Positions 10,876 to 22,942 of a stretch of DNA of 64,000 nt are shown in pieces; position 1 is the stretch's first letter; each line of letters opens with the position of its first letter. This DNA is from Tupaia tana (Eukaryota; Chordata; Mammalia; Scandentia; Tupaiidae): assembly GCA_026018925.1 (NCBI GenBank), contig JAKSZU010000002.1, forward strand, positions 53,710,337 to 53,774,336, given 5' to 3'. A program made the position numbers and the translations under genes. A model generated the notes under the pieces. It saw only the letters and a program-made list of their open reading frames with translations. It searched no databases and was not told the DNA's origin.

Positions 10876-11058
10876 GGGCCGGCAGGTGGCGTGGTGGTTA
10901 AAGGCACTGGATTCCCACATGGCCGACCGTGGTTCGAGTCCCAGACCTGGAGGCTTGCTTTCTGACTTCCCTTTTTTTCTCTCTCTCTGTTTTTCTCTGG
11001 TCAAATAAAAATAATGATAATAATAACAAATGGAATTAAACAAGTAATTCTTAAAAAA
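10876..11058 (+). mobile_element. SINE-A, short form
   Basis: Head 'ggccggcaggtggcgtggtg' with a perfect B box 'ggttcgagtcc', then 'gaggcttgctttctgac' runs straight into the CT tract. The middle block of long copies is missing. The tail is (AATAATG/ATA)-like. Approximate TSD 'aataacacatgag' / 'aataaaacatgaag'. Confidence 0.92.
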
Positions 11059-11072
11059 ATAAAACATGAAGA

Positions 11073-11843
11073 GGTTCTATAACATGTTATTTACTATTCA
11101 CTAACTGTTCAACAAGAGGGCAATGGCTAAGTACATTGCCAGGTAAGCTCATAACAGCAAGCTTGATAGAAATTAAATCTTTTGTTTACAGAAACTATAG
11201 TAATATAGAAAAATGTTCCTATTATACTAATAAGTGCATGATTGCAACTATATCACAAATGCCTGGAAAACTCTTTGGAAGAAACATACTAAGATTCCTG
11301 TGGTGCACAGGAAATAACAGTATGGCAACTGTTCTTTCTTCAGTATCTCTTTATTTCTCAGATGGTCTATACTGAGAACATACTATTTTTACAATGATAG
11401 CAAGTCATCTTAATTTTTTTTAAATAAGAAAGTTCCTTTAATCTTATTAGTCACCGGTTGAATCTGTATGTAAGTTGAAACGACGATACACTGACGAAGT
11501 ATACTTTATATAAACTGAAAAATTAAGAGAGGGGAAGAGAGTTATGGGTCCTAAATCCTGTAGATTTGGAAGGTGTGAAAGGTGAAAGGTAGCAAAGACA
11601 GTGAGATGTCTGAGTGTGGGTTCAGAATGTCTGTGCTGAGAGGTGAACAGGAAGGGGGCGGTGCTGGGAGCAGGTGGTGAGTGCACACAGATGAACAGCT
11701 AGAAACCCAATTATGGGCACAGAGAAAGCAAAGCTGTAAGCAATCAACTCAGGGGACCCCATAGGCAACAAGTGCAGAATCTGGGATAAAAAAACCAAGT
11801 GTGCAGTGGTTGAATTAGTGGGTTTTTGGGGACTAATTGGCCC
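11073..11843. other. Intron sequence, no recognised feature
   Basis: AT-rich up to about 11440, then purine-rich sequence around 11500-11700. No family match was recognised. Confidence 0.5.
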
Positions 11844-12197
11844 TGCTATGGTTTGATGGTGTCTCCTGAAAACTCACGTGATTGAAGTTGGTGAGCCATT
11901 GCAATGATGTTCAAGGTGGAATTTTGATTTGACCATGGTATTGAAAAGTGGGGCCTTTTGAAAATGATGAGACATCAGGGAAGGGCCCCCGTGACTGAGT
12001 CTTATGGGTTTATAAGGAGAGGAAATGAGAGAGATAGAGCCATGCTCTGCTCTGCACTCACTCTGTCTTCCCCTCTGTCATATATGACCACCAGCAGGAA
12101 GACCCTCACCAGATGCAGCCTTCAAAACTGTGAGCTAAATAACCTTTATTCTCTTAAATTACCCAGACTCAGGTATCTCTGTTAATAGCAACAGATG
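11844..12197 (+). mobile_element. MaLR-type solo LTR (MST/MLT-like)
   Basis: Starts TGCTATGGTTTGATGG and contains 'gaccctcaccagatgcagc', 'aaattacccagactcaggta' and an end near 'tctctgttaatagcaacag', which are MaLR LTR landmarks. No internal region was seen, so it is a solo, ancient LTR. Confidence 0.85.
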
Positions 12198-12335
12198 AGA
12201 GACACAGAGAGAGAGAGAGTGAGAGAGAGAAAGTGAGAAATCATTCTCTGGAGGGGATGACCATGCCACAATCCTTTCTCCTCCAATCTCCTCCTGGGAT
12301 CTTGGGCACATAGGCTCCAAGTCCTTGGTACTTGG
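12198..12335 (-). mobile_element. SINE-A, truncated
   Basis: 'cagagagagagagagtgaga', 'aaatcattctctggagggga' and 'ggatcttgggcacataggc' are present. The tRNA head and part of the TG block are absent. It abuts the LTR end. Confidence 0.85.
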
Positions 12336-14116
12336 AGAAACCTACCCAACTCAGAATGACTCTAGTTGTTCAAGTCAACCTTGGTATCTAACACGGAGCT
12401 CTGGTTATGGAGATGGCTGCAGGCTCTCTCTGTGATGGAGGGCCTCAAGACCATGCATGGTCAGCTCAGCACTAGGAAGCTGGGAGCATGAGGCAAAGCA
12501 CTTCCGTTCTTTGGATGTCTCGGGGGTGGAGGCACTGGACCAGCCTTCACTCCTGTTGCCTTTGCCCTTTCTGGTCAGGACATTCAGCTTGGCGTTTTGA
12601 TACTTTGACTTTGGAGTCACTACCCCTAGAACTCGGGGCAATCTAAACAGGGCACAGAATGGGACACAACCCTGGTTTATATGACCTGGACTTGTTCAGA
12701 AACACAAAAGATCCAACAGAGAGGTTTCTTCCTCTTGCTGGTATTCATTCAGTAGCAGTTCTTCACCCTCTTTGTCCCTGTTCTGTAAAAACGACCACAG
12801 AAAAACAAAAACAAAAATACCAACAAAAAATGCAGGCTTCTGTTCATGAACAAGGAGAAACAGGAAAGTCAGTGTTGCGGCTGGGCCACAGGGACCGGGA
12901 CTGGCTTTCTGGGCTGTGCGGTTGAAGGAATAGTTCTGGCTGAACTGGCCGGGGGCCCAAGGGTCAGGGTGTCACCTGGCGGAGCCACAAGAAAACACGT
13001 TAGCACAAAGCGGCTGTTTGAACAGGCGTCATCAACGCCCCTCCCCGAGAACGCGGAGAATGAAAGCCGAGGAGGCTCACAGTCCAGCGCTGAACAAAGG
13101 CCCGCTCTGCTGGTCTTTCCCGGCTCTCTAGAGCTTCCTCGCCAGATGATTCTGCAAATGTGGCCTCATCCTTTCATAAAACGGTGGATTTTCTCTCCCT
13201 TTCTTTAATTTACTAGTTCCAGTCGAGAAGATTCAGCTCCTTGGAAAAAACAGGCTGGACTCTGAGTGAGGAAATGGGACTTTCTTGTTTTTGCCATCGA
13301 GCTCAGAGCTCAGTGCTTGGGGTCTCCAAGTCTCCCCTTTACCTTGATCCTTTATCTGGTTATGGTATCAGAGCCCAGCCCCAAATCTCCTGGCCTGAGA
13401 ATCTGGCTGTGAGGCTACGTGCGCTGTGGCTTTGGAACTGAGCCTTTCCTTTGAAAGATGACATGAAGCCCCATCCCTGTGCCGCTGGACCTTTCTGTTG
13501 GCACTTCATTCAAGCTGCCGGAAACCAGCAACGCAGCCGAGATAACTTCTGCATCCCTTGCAGTGGTTTAGAATTTCAAAGCTTCTTGGCAGCTGTTTTG
13601 GCGTGAATGCTGATAAAGTAGGCAGTTGGAAAACACAGCTCTCTCTAATCCCATGGCCTCTACTGGGACAGGAAGAAGGGGTGCAGAGAGGTGACCCTTG
13701 CCAGTCTCCTCCCACTACTTTATCACCTAGAGGAAAGGAGGACAACCCCTGCCTTCCCTTGAACTACTTGGTTGACTTTGTGGCGCTTGCCTTGCTTGGC
13801 CAAGTTTTCTCAGCGATCTGCACTCATGACCATGAGCCGGTCACCAACAGAGACACAGAGGAAGGCGGAGGAGGGGGGAGAGAACCTGGAGCCACCCGAA
13901 GGCAGCCTCTGGTGATTTCCCCAGCAGCACAAATCCAACCGCTTCACGTGGGAGGAACAAGAGTTGTGTGAGCTAAACCACTTGTTAATGACCTACTTGA
14001 CACCTGCCAGAAGTCTAGTCAAGTTTTTCTCAGTAACTCCAAAAATGGGAACACTCACTTTATTTACTGTTGTAAATAATACTGCATATAAGTGTATGGG
14101 TAATCTATTCAATAGT

Positions 14117-14119
<3 letters not shown>
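12336..14119. other. Intron sequence, moderately GC-rich, no gene recognised
   Basis: The longest repeat-poor stretch in the left part. Frames of 120 and 137 codons (12846-13208, 13558-13971) have no family signature. It would be a sensible place to look for a missed non-coding FYN exon or enhancer, but nothing decisive is visible. Confidence 0.4.

Positions 14120-14148
<29 letters not shown>
14120..14148. repeat. Poly-T run (29)
   Basis: 29 T followed by 'cacctggcacgtgaacgaga'. It may be the tail of a lost or severely truncated minus-strand retroelement; no body is recognisable. Confidence 0.8.
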
Positions 14149-14747
14149 CACCTGGCACGTGAACGAGACAGAAAGTATGATTTATGTTTCTGAGCGTTGA
14201 CTTGCAGAGTAAGTAAACTTGATTATCTCCTTAAAGACGGTATAAAGTTTTTGCTTCTCCATTCCTCTCTCTTTTTTTCCAGGAGCTTGCAGGATTCTGG
14301 AATCAGACAGGGTTGCCCCGAGCCTGAAGGGAGATAATCTTGACAACCTCAAGGTCTAAATCCATATCACCAAAATAAGGCGAGCAGTGAGAGATGAAGG
14401 GCAGAGTGCTTGTTGTTCCCAACAACAAATCCACCCGAAGCCCCCATAGTAATGGGGATTTAGCCAGGTCTATGCAGCTGAAGACTGTATTTTCAGACTC
14501 TTACAGGTAGGTGTGGCCATGTCGCTTAATTCTGGCCAACCGGTTGTGACTGGATGTGATATATTCAACTGCTACATCCTCCAAAAGGGTTGCCCTTCAT
14601 TTTCCTTCCCAGTTTCTGTGGGCTGGAGAGTGAATGAGGGGCTGGTGAAGAGGTTTCACCAGGCAGAGGATGGCAACCCACCAGGGAGTAACAGAGCCAC
14701 AGCACAGAAATAACTTGAGTCTCAGATGGCCTTACAGAACACAGAGG
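14149..14747. other. Intron sequence, no recognised feature
   Basis: Nothing beyond short chance frames was seen. Confidence 0.5.
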
Positions 14748-14749
14748 CT

Positions 14750-15047
14750 CATCCCCTGGGCCTTGGACTGGCACCAGACCGGTCCATAGCCTGCTAGGAA
14801 CCAGGCCACACAGCAGGAGGTGTGTGGTGGGTGCAAGAGAAGCTTCATATGCATTTGCAGCTGCATCCTATCACTCGCATTACCAGGTGAGCTCGGTCTC
14901 TGCCAGACGGCACTGGATTCTCACAGGAGTATGAGCCCTATTGTGAACTGTGCACGTGAGGGATCCAGGCTGTGCACTCTCATAATCCATCCCCTATTCA
15001 CAGAAACACTGTCTACCACAGAACCAGTCTCTGGTGCCAAAAAAGCC
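14750..15047 (+). mobile_element. MER1-like hAT-Charlie element
   Basis: 'caccagaccggtccatagcc' and 'taggaaccaggccacacagc' on the left, 'gaactgtgcacgtgagggat' inside, and 'accagtctctggtgccaaaa' on the right match the MER1 non-autonomous hAT pattern, including mirrored ends. Ancient. Confidence 0.85.
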
Positions 15048-15324
15048 CAAAAGTGCCCATCTCTGATCCCAACATGAGTCATGAGCATCATGTCGCGTGA
15101 GCCAGTGTTTATTGGGGGAGGGATGGGCATGTGTGTGTGGGGTCTTTTTATTATAACAGGTAGCCTGCACTTCGTTACAAGGAGGAAGCAAATCTAACTC
15201 AGAGGTCAAAGGGTGGTCTGTTGGTCATGTGCTGTTCACCTCCCTCACCCCCAGCTCCTGGAGCCAAATAAGAACTTTTCACCTCTCTGACACCAACAGT
15301 TAATCCTGGACTAAGGTAGGTTGG

Positions 15325-15505
15325 TAGGAGGACAACAAGAATAACAGATAATAACAATACCTATCCCTTACTGAGAGCTTACTTCCTGCTTGGCACTTCA
15401 TATATGTTATCATTTAATCCTCAGAGAAACCTTGCAAGTGCACTTCACAGTTAAGGAGACTTAGACTCACAGAATTTAAGTAATGTGCCAGGGTGACCTA
15501 GTCCA
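15325..15505 (-). repeat. MIR
   Basis: 'ttactgagagcttacttcct', 'tatatgttatcatttaatcc' and 'ttaagtaatgtgccagggtg' follow the reverse MIR core and flanks in order. Confidence 0.85.
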
Positions 15506-15791
15506 CGGGTCTGAATCCACATGGATCCATGTGAACCTGAATCCATATCTCAGGCATCACATTCCCTACCTACCATACCAGGTTGTCTTTTTAGAAGCAT
15601 GCTCTCTTCTTAGCTGTTTTCTAGGCCCAGCACAGCATTGGTTCCCAAGTCCCTTGGAAATCTTGGTCCTAGATTATCACGCTCCTGCTTCAGAGGAGTT
15701 CTGGAAGCAGTGGCCTTCATCTGGAGCCTGGTTTCCTTATCAGCTGAGACATGGACTTCACAACCACGAGCTCATACTGAGCTAACATTTC

Positions 15792-16044
15792 TTTTACTCT
15801 TTTAGGTTTTTGCCATAGAGTGTATGTGCTCACCAAAGAGAGACAGAGAGAGGGGAAGTGAGGAATCACTCCCCGTGGGGGATGGCCATTCTGTAGTCCC
15901 TTCTTTTTCACTTTCTTCTTGGGATTTTGGGCATGCATACACACGAACCTGCCATGATTCTCAAGCCACCATGTCCAGGGCTCAAACTGCGGTCGGCCAT
16001 GTGAGAGTCCAGGGCCTTAACCACCACGCCACCTGCTGGCCCCC
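15792..16044 (-). mobile_element. SINE-A, long form, with TSD
   Basis: TSD 'gagctaacatttct' (from 15778) and 'gagctaacctttcct' (from 16045). The head ends 'cgccacctgctggccccc' and the head reads 'caaactgcggtcggccatg' in reverse. Confidence 0.95.
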
Positions 16045-16719
16045 GAGCTAACCTTTCCTGTAGGAGCCCAGAGTCCTGTTGCACACACACAGAGCCACTG
16101 AGTCCACAGATACGCACAGCTCTCATCTCTAAGCTGAACTTGAGGAATTTCAAAGACGCATGCAGTGACCTGAGCAGGAGGTCAGGTTTGGCTATTAACT
16201 CTCAGATACCCCTGTGATGGCCAGAGCCTAGGCCATAGCATATCCGGAGAGTTTTAATGATGTGAAAGGAGCTGGGCATCGTTATGTCCTACTTTCTTTG
16301 TTTTATATTTTTACGGTGTGGTTTAACATCCTCTTTCTTATGGTTTTCAGAAGACCCAACTATGTCTTCTACTTTCCTTTGTCGCTAAAAGGAAGAACAA
16401 CTTTTGGTCTGGCTCACTCACCGCAGGCATTTATGCAGGCTTTTGCTTGACCCACCTCCTGCCTCATTACAGAGGCTCCAATTCTCTCTGGCTCTAGCCT
16501 AGGGGTTGCTGGGTACAGCTGTTCTCCTTCTAAGCTGCTGGAGATGAGGAAGTTAGAAAGAAAACAATAACAAGAAGAAAGAAACTTCCCCTGGCCCCTC
16601 AAACAGAAGTTACTCAGAAATCACCATAGTAACAAATCACAGTTTTCAATGGTTTCATTTCCCGTGCATTTTTTGTCTCTCTGCACAGATCCTTTTATTT
16701 ACATTCAGCCCTACCTCCA
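16045..16719. other. Intron sequence, no recognised feature
   Basis: No repeat or convincing frame was recognised. Confidence 0.5.
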
Positions 16720-17110
16720 GCCTTTATTCACCAAGCATATTTTGATCCCCTTTATGTGACAAGCAGAAAAGGCTATGGGTATAAAGTTAAGTAAATATGG
16801 CCCCTGTTCTCAAGGAGCTTGTATCTACTTAAGAGGAAGGTAGATTAAGAAATCAATGAACTTGGGTTGGGAGAGAGCCCAGAGAGGCCTCTAAGTCTTC
16901 CAGGTCAGCAGTTATGAAGGTGACTGGACGTTAGCACAGACGAGAAGGGGATGGGCACTGCAGGCGAAGGAACCACACGTCTGAGGGCACAGGGTGTGGA
17001 TCAGCACCAGGCTCTCAAAGAACTGAGAGCGGTCCTTTGGTCACTTGCTTTCTGTCCATACTTATGGAGCACTCAATCAAGTGCCGGGTACACTGCAAGG
17101 CTCTGGGCTC
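16720..17110 (-). mobile_element. L2 fragment
   Basis: 'tatgtgacaagcagaaaagg', 'cctgttctcaaggagcttgt' and 'gcaggcgaaggaaccacacg' follow the antisense L2 3' region in order. A further L2/MIR-like piece follows at 17060-17110. Confidence 0.75.
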
Positions 17111-17225
17111 TAGGGTAAAGAAGAGAGGCCTCTGCTTCATAGAATTCATAGAATCCAGCTGAGAAACTGGCTGGAAATGAAGCTTGAGGAGCAGGTAGAA
17201 GCCAGAGCATAGGCAACTATCCAGG

Positions 17226-17345
17226 TCTTCAAAAAGTTCATGGATAATAAGTATTGTGAAAAAATGATGCATGGGTTTCAAGATTTTTTTGTACTAAAAT
17301 AAACTCGTCTTTTAGTTTCATGTTCTACAAACGTTTTGAAGTCCC
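17226..17345 (+). mobile_element. MITE-Q copy 1
   Basis: About 120 bp with inverted ends: 'cttcaaaaagttcatgga' on the left and 'acaaacgttttgaag' on the right. The interior 'gtgaaaaaatgatgcatggg' and 'actaaaataaactcgtc' recurs at 57578-57702. A mariner-like non-autonomous element is likely. Confidence 0.75.
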
Positions 17346-17469
17346 CTTGCCTGCATCTATGCTTCTGGGTGCTCACTATGGTGCCCGAAGCTTTGGCATG
17401 GGCGATATGCAAATTATCTTCTTGGATCTACCTTGTAACTGGGTATTTCTTCATCGACAGCAGCATCAT

Positions 17470-17600
17470 CATCAACGGCCACTGTTTTACAGATGTGGGA
17501 GTAAGTGTAGAGAGGTCAAGTTACCCGCTTAGGGTGGATTAAGCTGGATTTTAATACAGACACAACTGAATCTAAGACCTATACTTTTAACCACATGCTA
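17470..17600 (-). repeat. MIR fragment
   Basis: 'tgttttacagatgtgggagt' and 'gagaggtcaagttacccgct' correspond to the reverse-strand MIR 5' half. Confidence 0.75.
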
Positions 17601-17621
17601 ATAAGCTAAAGTAATTGTAGC

Positions 17622-17697
17622 GGGTTGTCAGAAAAGTCATAATGCATTTTTCTATGTTTTTCTATGCAAAATGCATCATGACTTTTCTGATGACCCC
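17622..17697 (+). mobile_element. MITE-P copy 2
   Basis: The best-preserved copy. The left arm 'gttgtcagaaaagtcataat' pairs with the right arm 'catgacttttctgatgaccc'. The centre is 'ctatgtttttctatgc'. Sequence symmetry extends outwards to 'gtaat' / 'attac' at 17611 and 17706. Read as RNA it would fold into one hairpin. Confidence 0.85.
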
Positions 17698-17709
17698 ACA
17701 CATTACCCA

Positions 17710-18232
17710 GTTGATACTTACCCAGTATTAAGTGGGAGTGAAACTAGGTCTTGGTAGACACATTCTGAAGTTAAGGAGGTAAGAGAAGCAGGAGGGAGCC
17801 AGACAGGCCAAGCGTGGGAAGAGACTGCACGCAGGTGGCTTGACGAAGGGGTATCTAAGAAAGATAGGACTTTCTAAGCTGAACGAATGACTCTCTACAT
17901 TCTAGCTATCTGTCTATGCATAATTCATACTTCATAAATCATCCCTAAGTGTAGCAAAGCTGTAGCTTTTGTTGCTTCTGAGACTATATTGTGGGACTAT
18001 ATAAATCATATCATCTAAGAGTCCTAGCACAAAAAGAACCTCAAGATCTTTCCGGGCTGGTGGGAGTGGGTCGGAGAGGCTTGCCATGCAGCTGTGCAGG
18101 TGGCTGCCTAGCACGACAAGGGCAGAGAACAAGAGAGGTGGGCATCTGCAATGCAGGACATCAGGAGAAAGACAGCAATGCTCACTAAAAGGCGCGTAAA
18201 CAGCTAATATCACAGCGGACTGCTGTCTTCTC
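17710..18232. other. Intron sequence, no recognised feature
   Basis: Nothing beyond chance frames was seen. Confidence 0.5.
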
Positions 18233-18247
18233 AAAAGGAGCCTGCAG

Positions 18248-18558
18248 AGGACCAGCAGTTGGCATAATGGCTATGTCGCTGGACTCCCATGTAGTCGACC
18301 GCAGTTTGAGTCCCAGACCCGGTGGCTTAAACTCACGCCGGGCACGTGTGCGTGTGTGCCCAAGATCCCGAGAGGAGAATGGAGGAGAAGGGATTGCGGC
18401 ATGGCCATCCCCCCTGGGGGATGATTTCTCGCTTTCTATCTCTCTGTCTCTCTCTGTCATGGTGAGCTCATGTGCCCTATAACAAAAAAACTCTCCAAAA
18501 AAAGAAATAATAATTAAAAAAATAAAGAAAAGAAAGGAAAAAAAAAAAGAAAAGAAAG
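18248..18558 (+). mobile_element. SINE-A, long form, young subfamily, perfect TSD
   Basis: Bounded by identical 15-bp TSDs 'aaaaggagcctgcag' at 18233-18247 and 18559-18573. Head 'cagttggcataatggctatg', middle 'cgtgtgtgcccaagatcccg', a long CT tract, then an A/AAAG tail. A recent insertion. Confidence 0.97.
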
Positions 18559-18573
18559 AAAAGGAGCCTGCAG

Positions 18574-19504
18574 GAGTGGTTGGGGTTAGGGGTGCAGATG
18601 TGTGCAAGGCAACAGGGCACTCACCGCTCCCCTCGTGTGGAGCATTTGCTCTACCCAGTCAAACAGGAACATCCGCATCATGATGCAGTTTTTCATAAAT
18701 ACGTAATACGAGCACATTTTTAGAGTCAATGCCAAAAAGCAGCTTATTTTTCAGCCATGACAGCTCTGATCACAATATAGATCTGACGTTGTCAGAGGAT
18801 GGAAACTCTTGCTCATCCACCAGCAAGAGTCATCAACTGTCTACTCTGGGCAGAAGCACTTTGTCCCAGCACTAAGCAGAGCTGACCTGCCCTGAGCGTG
18901 CCTGGTGAACTCTCGTGGAGCTGCCCTGTAAGGCTCCAGGTAATGATGACCCAAGTGAAGCTTCGTGCCCTGCCCCAGTTCTGGTTCAATACAACCCAAA
19001 TTGACTCAGCAAGGAACAATGGCACATCCCTGGAATAAGCCCAGGCCGCAGTTAGGCCGTAATTCTTTTTGACAAAGGTTGATCCAACATGCTGGTTATC
19101 AGGCGCTGTGCGTAACTGGCTAACACGCAGCGCTCACCGTTCCGTCAGGACTCGGCTTTAATCTGGACACGTGCCCCCTGCGTGCACTGCCCACACGCCT
19201 TCCTTTCCTAGCCATCTTACTTCTCTCTTAAGATTTGCATTTTCTACCCAGGTTCCACTGCTAAAATAAAAATGTTGCTAAAAATGAGTGGATCTGTGCT
19301 TATAGAACAGGCTGAATATTTATACCAATTTCTGCTTTTCCAAACCTATGGAACTGTTTACAAAATTTTGATTTCTTTACTATACCTCAACTGTTTTAAA
19401 TCTGTTTCTGTTCCAACATGCTTGTTAGCTAATCTTCTCTCCTATTCTTGTCACAATTTATTTTGTGCCTCAAACATTTGACTTGTCTTTAAAATAATGG
19501 TCTC
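18574..19504. other. Intron sequence, no recognised feature
   Basis: A short U-shaped composition change to AT-rich sequence from about 19240; no match recognised. Confidence 0.5.
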
Positions 19505-19519
19505 AACTTTCCTGTTTTG

Positions 19520-19769
19520 TTTTTTTTTTTGAGAGTTTTTTTTGCTATAAGGCGCGTGTGCTTGCCAGACAGAGAGATAGAAAGCGAGAAATCACCCCCC
19601 AGGGAGGATGGCCACGCTGCAATCCCTTCTCCTCCATTCTTCTCCAGGGATCCTGGGCACACATGCACACGCGCCTGGCGTGAATTTTAAGCCACCGGGT
19701 CTGAGACCCGAACCGCGGTTGACTACATGGGAGTCCAGTGACATAGCCATTACACTAACTGCTGGTCCC
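19520..19769 (-). mobile_element. SINE-A, long form, young subfamily, perfect TSD
   Basis: Identical 15-bp TSDs 'aactttcctgttttg' at 19505-19519 and 19771-19785. CpG sites are retained ('aaggcgcgtgtgcttgccag', 'gaaccgcggttgac'), and the head ends 'cactaactgctggtccc', marking the young subfamily. Confidence 0.97.
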
Positions 19770-20019
19770 TAACTTTCCTGTTTTGACTGTTTCCCTACGA
19801 CAAACAAACAAAACACAAATTTATCATTTTTTTTGGGGGGGGGGGGTAGGTTAGCAGAGCATTTTTGCTTTCCTTCCTAGGCCAGGCGACAAAACGACGT
19901 CTCACTTTCAACCTAAACAAAACAACACCATAACCACCACAAATGAGCATCTTTCATTCCTATGCTGCAATTGCCACATAAAGACGTGATGCTGTTGGCA
20001 GAACTTTCAGCCTGGCAGC

Positions 20020-20195
20020 AGCAAGTACTGGTGGAAACGCGGAGCAGGCTGGCTGGCAGGATGGAAGCTGGTGTAACTGCTTCGGAAAAGCAACGTTGTG
20101 TTGTTTAGGAAAGGTGGGGGTCACCTAGACTATGAGCAGCGATTCCAGTCCTAGGCATACACCCGAAAGAAATGTGCCTACGTCTACAATCTGAA
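20020..20195 (+). mobile_element. L1 3' UTR fragment (diverged)
   Basis: 'gtactggtggaaacgcggag', 'gattccagtcctaggcatac' and 'acccgaaagaaatgtgccta' follow sense L1 3' UTR order. Confidence 0.65.
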
Positions 20196-20511
20196 GGTGG
20201 AAAGTGAGGCCCAGGAATCTTGAGGAAGCCACAGTTTTCAGGTCCACAGGGAATGCTGCCACCTCACTCCATGGCAGGGCTCTAAGATCTAAGGGTCGCA
20301 GTTTCAACCACAATTTGTCTCTGGAGCCAGGGGTTCTCCAGGCCCATGGCTACAGCCATAGGAAAGCTCGCTGGGGAGGAAGAACGGGAAAGGCACATCC
20401 TCAAGGGAGAGTGGGGGACACTGACCCCTGGCCTAAAACAGCTATTCTGGGTGCCGGGGGAAAATTCAGTTCAGTATCACTGCCTCCCCTCAACCTCCAA
20501 CCACCAAGGTT

Positions 20512-20769
20512 TGTTTTTTGTTTAAGTTTTACTCTAGGGCACCAGGTACTCGCTGGAGAGAGACAGAGAGGGGAAGAAGTGAGAAAGCACTCCCCAGGGG
20601 AGATGGCCACACTGCAGTTCCTTCTCTTCCATTCTCCTCCTGGGATTCTGGACACACACACACACACATGCACCCAGTGTGTTTCTCAAGCCACTGGGTC
20701 TGGTTCTCATACAGCTCAATTGGCCATGTGGGATGGAATAGCCTTTACCACCATGCCACCTGCTGGCTC
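20512..20769 (-). mobile_element. SINE-A, long form
   Basis: 'tttactctagggcaccaggt' to 'ccaccatgccacctgctggc'. The TG block carries an (AC)6 run ('gacacacacacacacatgc'). The T-arm region is altered ('ggttctcatacagctcaatt'). Confidence 0.9.
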
Positions 20770-20989
20770 ATGGTTCAGCACCTGCATTCCTTCGCTCAAA
20801 CCCACCTCACCTGGGGAGGTGCTTGAAGTCAATACGATTATCATCCTTATTTTCAGCCCAGAGTCCTACAGTGCCCACCCAGACTGGGCATGCTGTGAAC
20901 ATGATATCCCTTGCTTGGGCCAGAATTCATTTAGGTGGGGCTTCAGGAGACGAGGCTGAAAGATGAACACTGCTAAAGACAGCCGTCAA

Positions 20990-21272
20990 TGGGGACCAGT
21001 GGATGGCATAATGGTTGCATCACTGGACTCCCACGTGGCCAACTGTGGTTTGAATCCCAGACATGGTGGCTTAAAAATCTGGGTGCATGTGCATGTATGC
21101 TCAAAATTCTGAGAGGAGAATGAAGGAGAAGGGATTGTGCATGACTATCCCTCTTGGGGAAGTGGTTTCCCACTTTCCATCTCTCTGTCTCTGTCTGAGA
21201 AGCATGCATGTGTGCTATACCAAAGATCTCTTTAAAAAAAAAAAAAAAAGAAAGAAAAGGAAAAAAAAAAAA
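20990..21272 (+). mobile_element. SINE-A, long form
   Basis: Head 'ggggaccagtggatggcata', B-box 'tggtttgaatcccag', end 'gtgtgctataccaaagatc' and an A-rich tail. Diverged TSD 'agacagccgtcaatg' / 'agatggccttcaatg'. Confidence 0.93.
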
Positions 21273-22160
21273 GATGGCCTTCAATGATTGCAGTCGGGCT
21301 ATCTACCCATCAGTTAGCAGTGGGTGTAGCCATGTCATAACAACTACGATGAAAAGGAGGAAAGGGTGCTCCCTAAAAGAGAGATGCTGATTATTTATCT
21401 ATGTATTTTCCTTTTCATTTTTCAATATGATGGTAAGATTACTCATAAGTATTCTAGAGAAGATTTAAAGTATATGAGAGGATGTGCCTGGGTTATGTAC
21501 AAATTCTACCCTATTTTATTTAAGGGACTTGACCATCTGCAGATTTTGGTGTCCTGCTGGGGAGCATCCTGGAACCGATTCCCCACAGGTGGGGAGAAAT
21601 GACTATACTTTCAAAGGATCAGGAAGAGAGATAACGAACCTCTTCTAAGGCGAGCGAAGGGAACGGCCTGCTTTCCTGTGTGAAGCTGCCCTGCTCCCTT
21701 CTACCACGCTGTCTTTTCAGGGAAGTCGTTTAATGGCCCTCTGCCACCCTCACTTCCATTCATTCCTCCTGCCAAAATGGCCTCCCCTGCCACCCTGTCC
21801 CTCTCTCTAAGTTAACAAATGGGGAACGTGCATGGAGCTCCAGAAGGCCTCCCTCTGTCCGTGTCCACAATCCTCTTATTTTGCAAGTGAAATATCCTCC
21901 GTGCAAGATACCATGGTTATGGAGCTATTGTTCTTTAGATTTAAAAATATCTTCAAGGTGTTAAAAGCTCTACAGATGACACTGGGCACCTGAAACCTGC
22001 CCTGTCATTCAGCACCAGTAGGGTTCGAAGGGTGGAGACAATTTGTTTAGTGTAAGTGATTAAGTGATGATAGCACAGGGTTCTGGCAAGGGGCAAATGC
22101 ATGGGAGAGCAGAATTTTCATTGAGAGAAAATCGGGATGATGATACGAAGGAAATACAAA
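21273..22160. other. Intron sequence, no recognised feature
   Basis: Nothing decisive was recognised in this stretch. Confidence 0.5.
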
Positions 22161-22170
22161 TGGAATCTGG

Positions 22171-22172
<2 letters not shown>

Positions 22173-22215
<43 letters not shown>

Positions 22216-22445
22216 AGAGGTTTTTGCTGGAGAGTGCGTGTGCTCTCCAGAAAGACAGAGAAAGACAGAGAGACAGAAAGCGAGAAATCACCCCCCAGGG
22301 GGGTGGCCATGTTGCAATCCCTTCTCCTCCATCCTCTTCTTGGGATCTTGGTCAGCACGCACACGTGCCTGGTGTGAGTTTAAGCCACTGGGCCTAGGAC
22401 TCAAACCGTGGTTGACTACTTGGAAGTCCAGCAACTGCTGGTCCC
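22173..22445 (-). mobile_element. SINE-A, long form, with 42-T tail
   Basis: The longest homopolymer in the window (T at 22173-22214) is followed by 'gagaggtttttgctggagag'. The head ends 'agcaactgctggtcc'. Short TSD 'ctggaat' on both sides. Confidence 0.95.
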
Positions 22446-22575
22446 TGGAATGGGTTTTCAAGGAGGACATCTCTGTACAACCTGTCCACATTCTCAGGCC
22501 CTGCCAGGGTCCTATCTCCTCCTTGGGAATGCCGTGGTCTCAACTGGAGCCGCCTGCCCCCTGCCCAGTGATGTT

Positions 22576-22818
22576 TTTATTTTGAGAGAGTTTTGCTATA
22601 GGGTGTGTGTGCTTGCCGGAGAGAAACAGACAGAAAGTGAGAAATCACATCCCGGGGGGATGGCCACACCACAATCCCTTCTCCATTCTCCTCTCGAGAT
22701 TCTGGGCATGCACACACACATGCCCAGCATGAGTTCTAAGATGCCGGGTTTGGGACTCAAACCACGGTGAACTACATGGGAGTCCAGCAATCTAACCATT
22801 ATGCCATCTGCTGGTTCC
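22576..22818 (-). mobile_element. SINE-A, long form, with TSD
   Basis: TSD 'cccagtgatgttt' (before) and 'cccagcgatgtct' (after). The head reads 'actcaaaccacggtgaacta' in reverse and ends 'gccatctgctggttcc'. Confidence 0.95.
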
Positions 22819-22942
22819 CCCAGCGATGTCTTAAGAGAGGCTCCAGCCAGGCAGTTCATTATGTGAGGTAGCACATGGCAGAGAGGTAGGAATAACTTTT
22901 CTTTTAATGCTTCCAATTGAGAAGTTTTTATTCCCACTCCCT

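Noticed and set aside
10876..10950. tRNA gene-like sequence with B box
   Set aside because: The same head occurs in about 50 copies attached to one SINE body, with TSDs. No stand-alone, fully base-paired tRNA was found.
12336..14119. Missed upstream FYN exon in a GC-richer stretch
   Set aside because: No clear acceptor-donor pair or CpG cluster could be defended without transcript data, so no exon was called.
20204..20959. 251-codon plus-strand frame
   Set aside because: It crosses a reverse SINE-A (20512-20769) and unique intron. No family motif, no conserved start.
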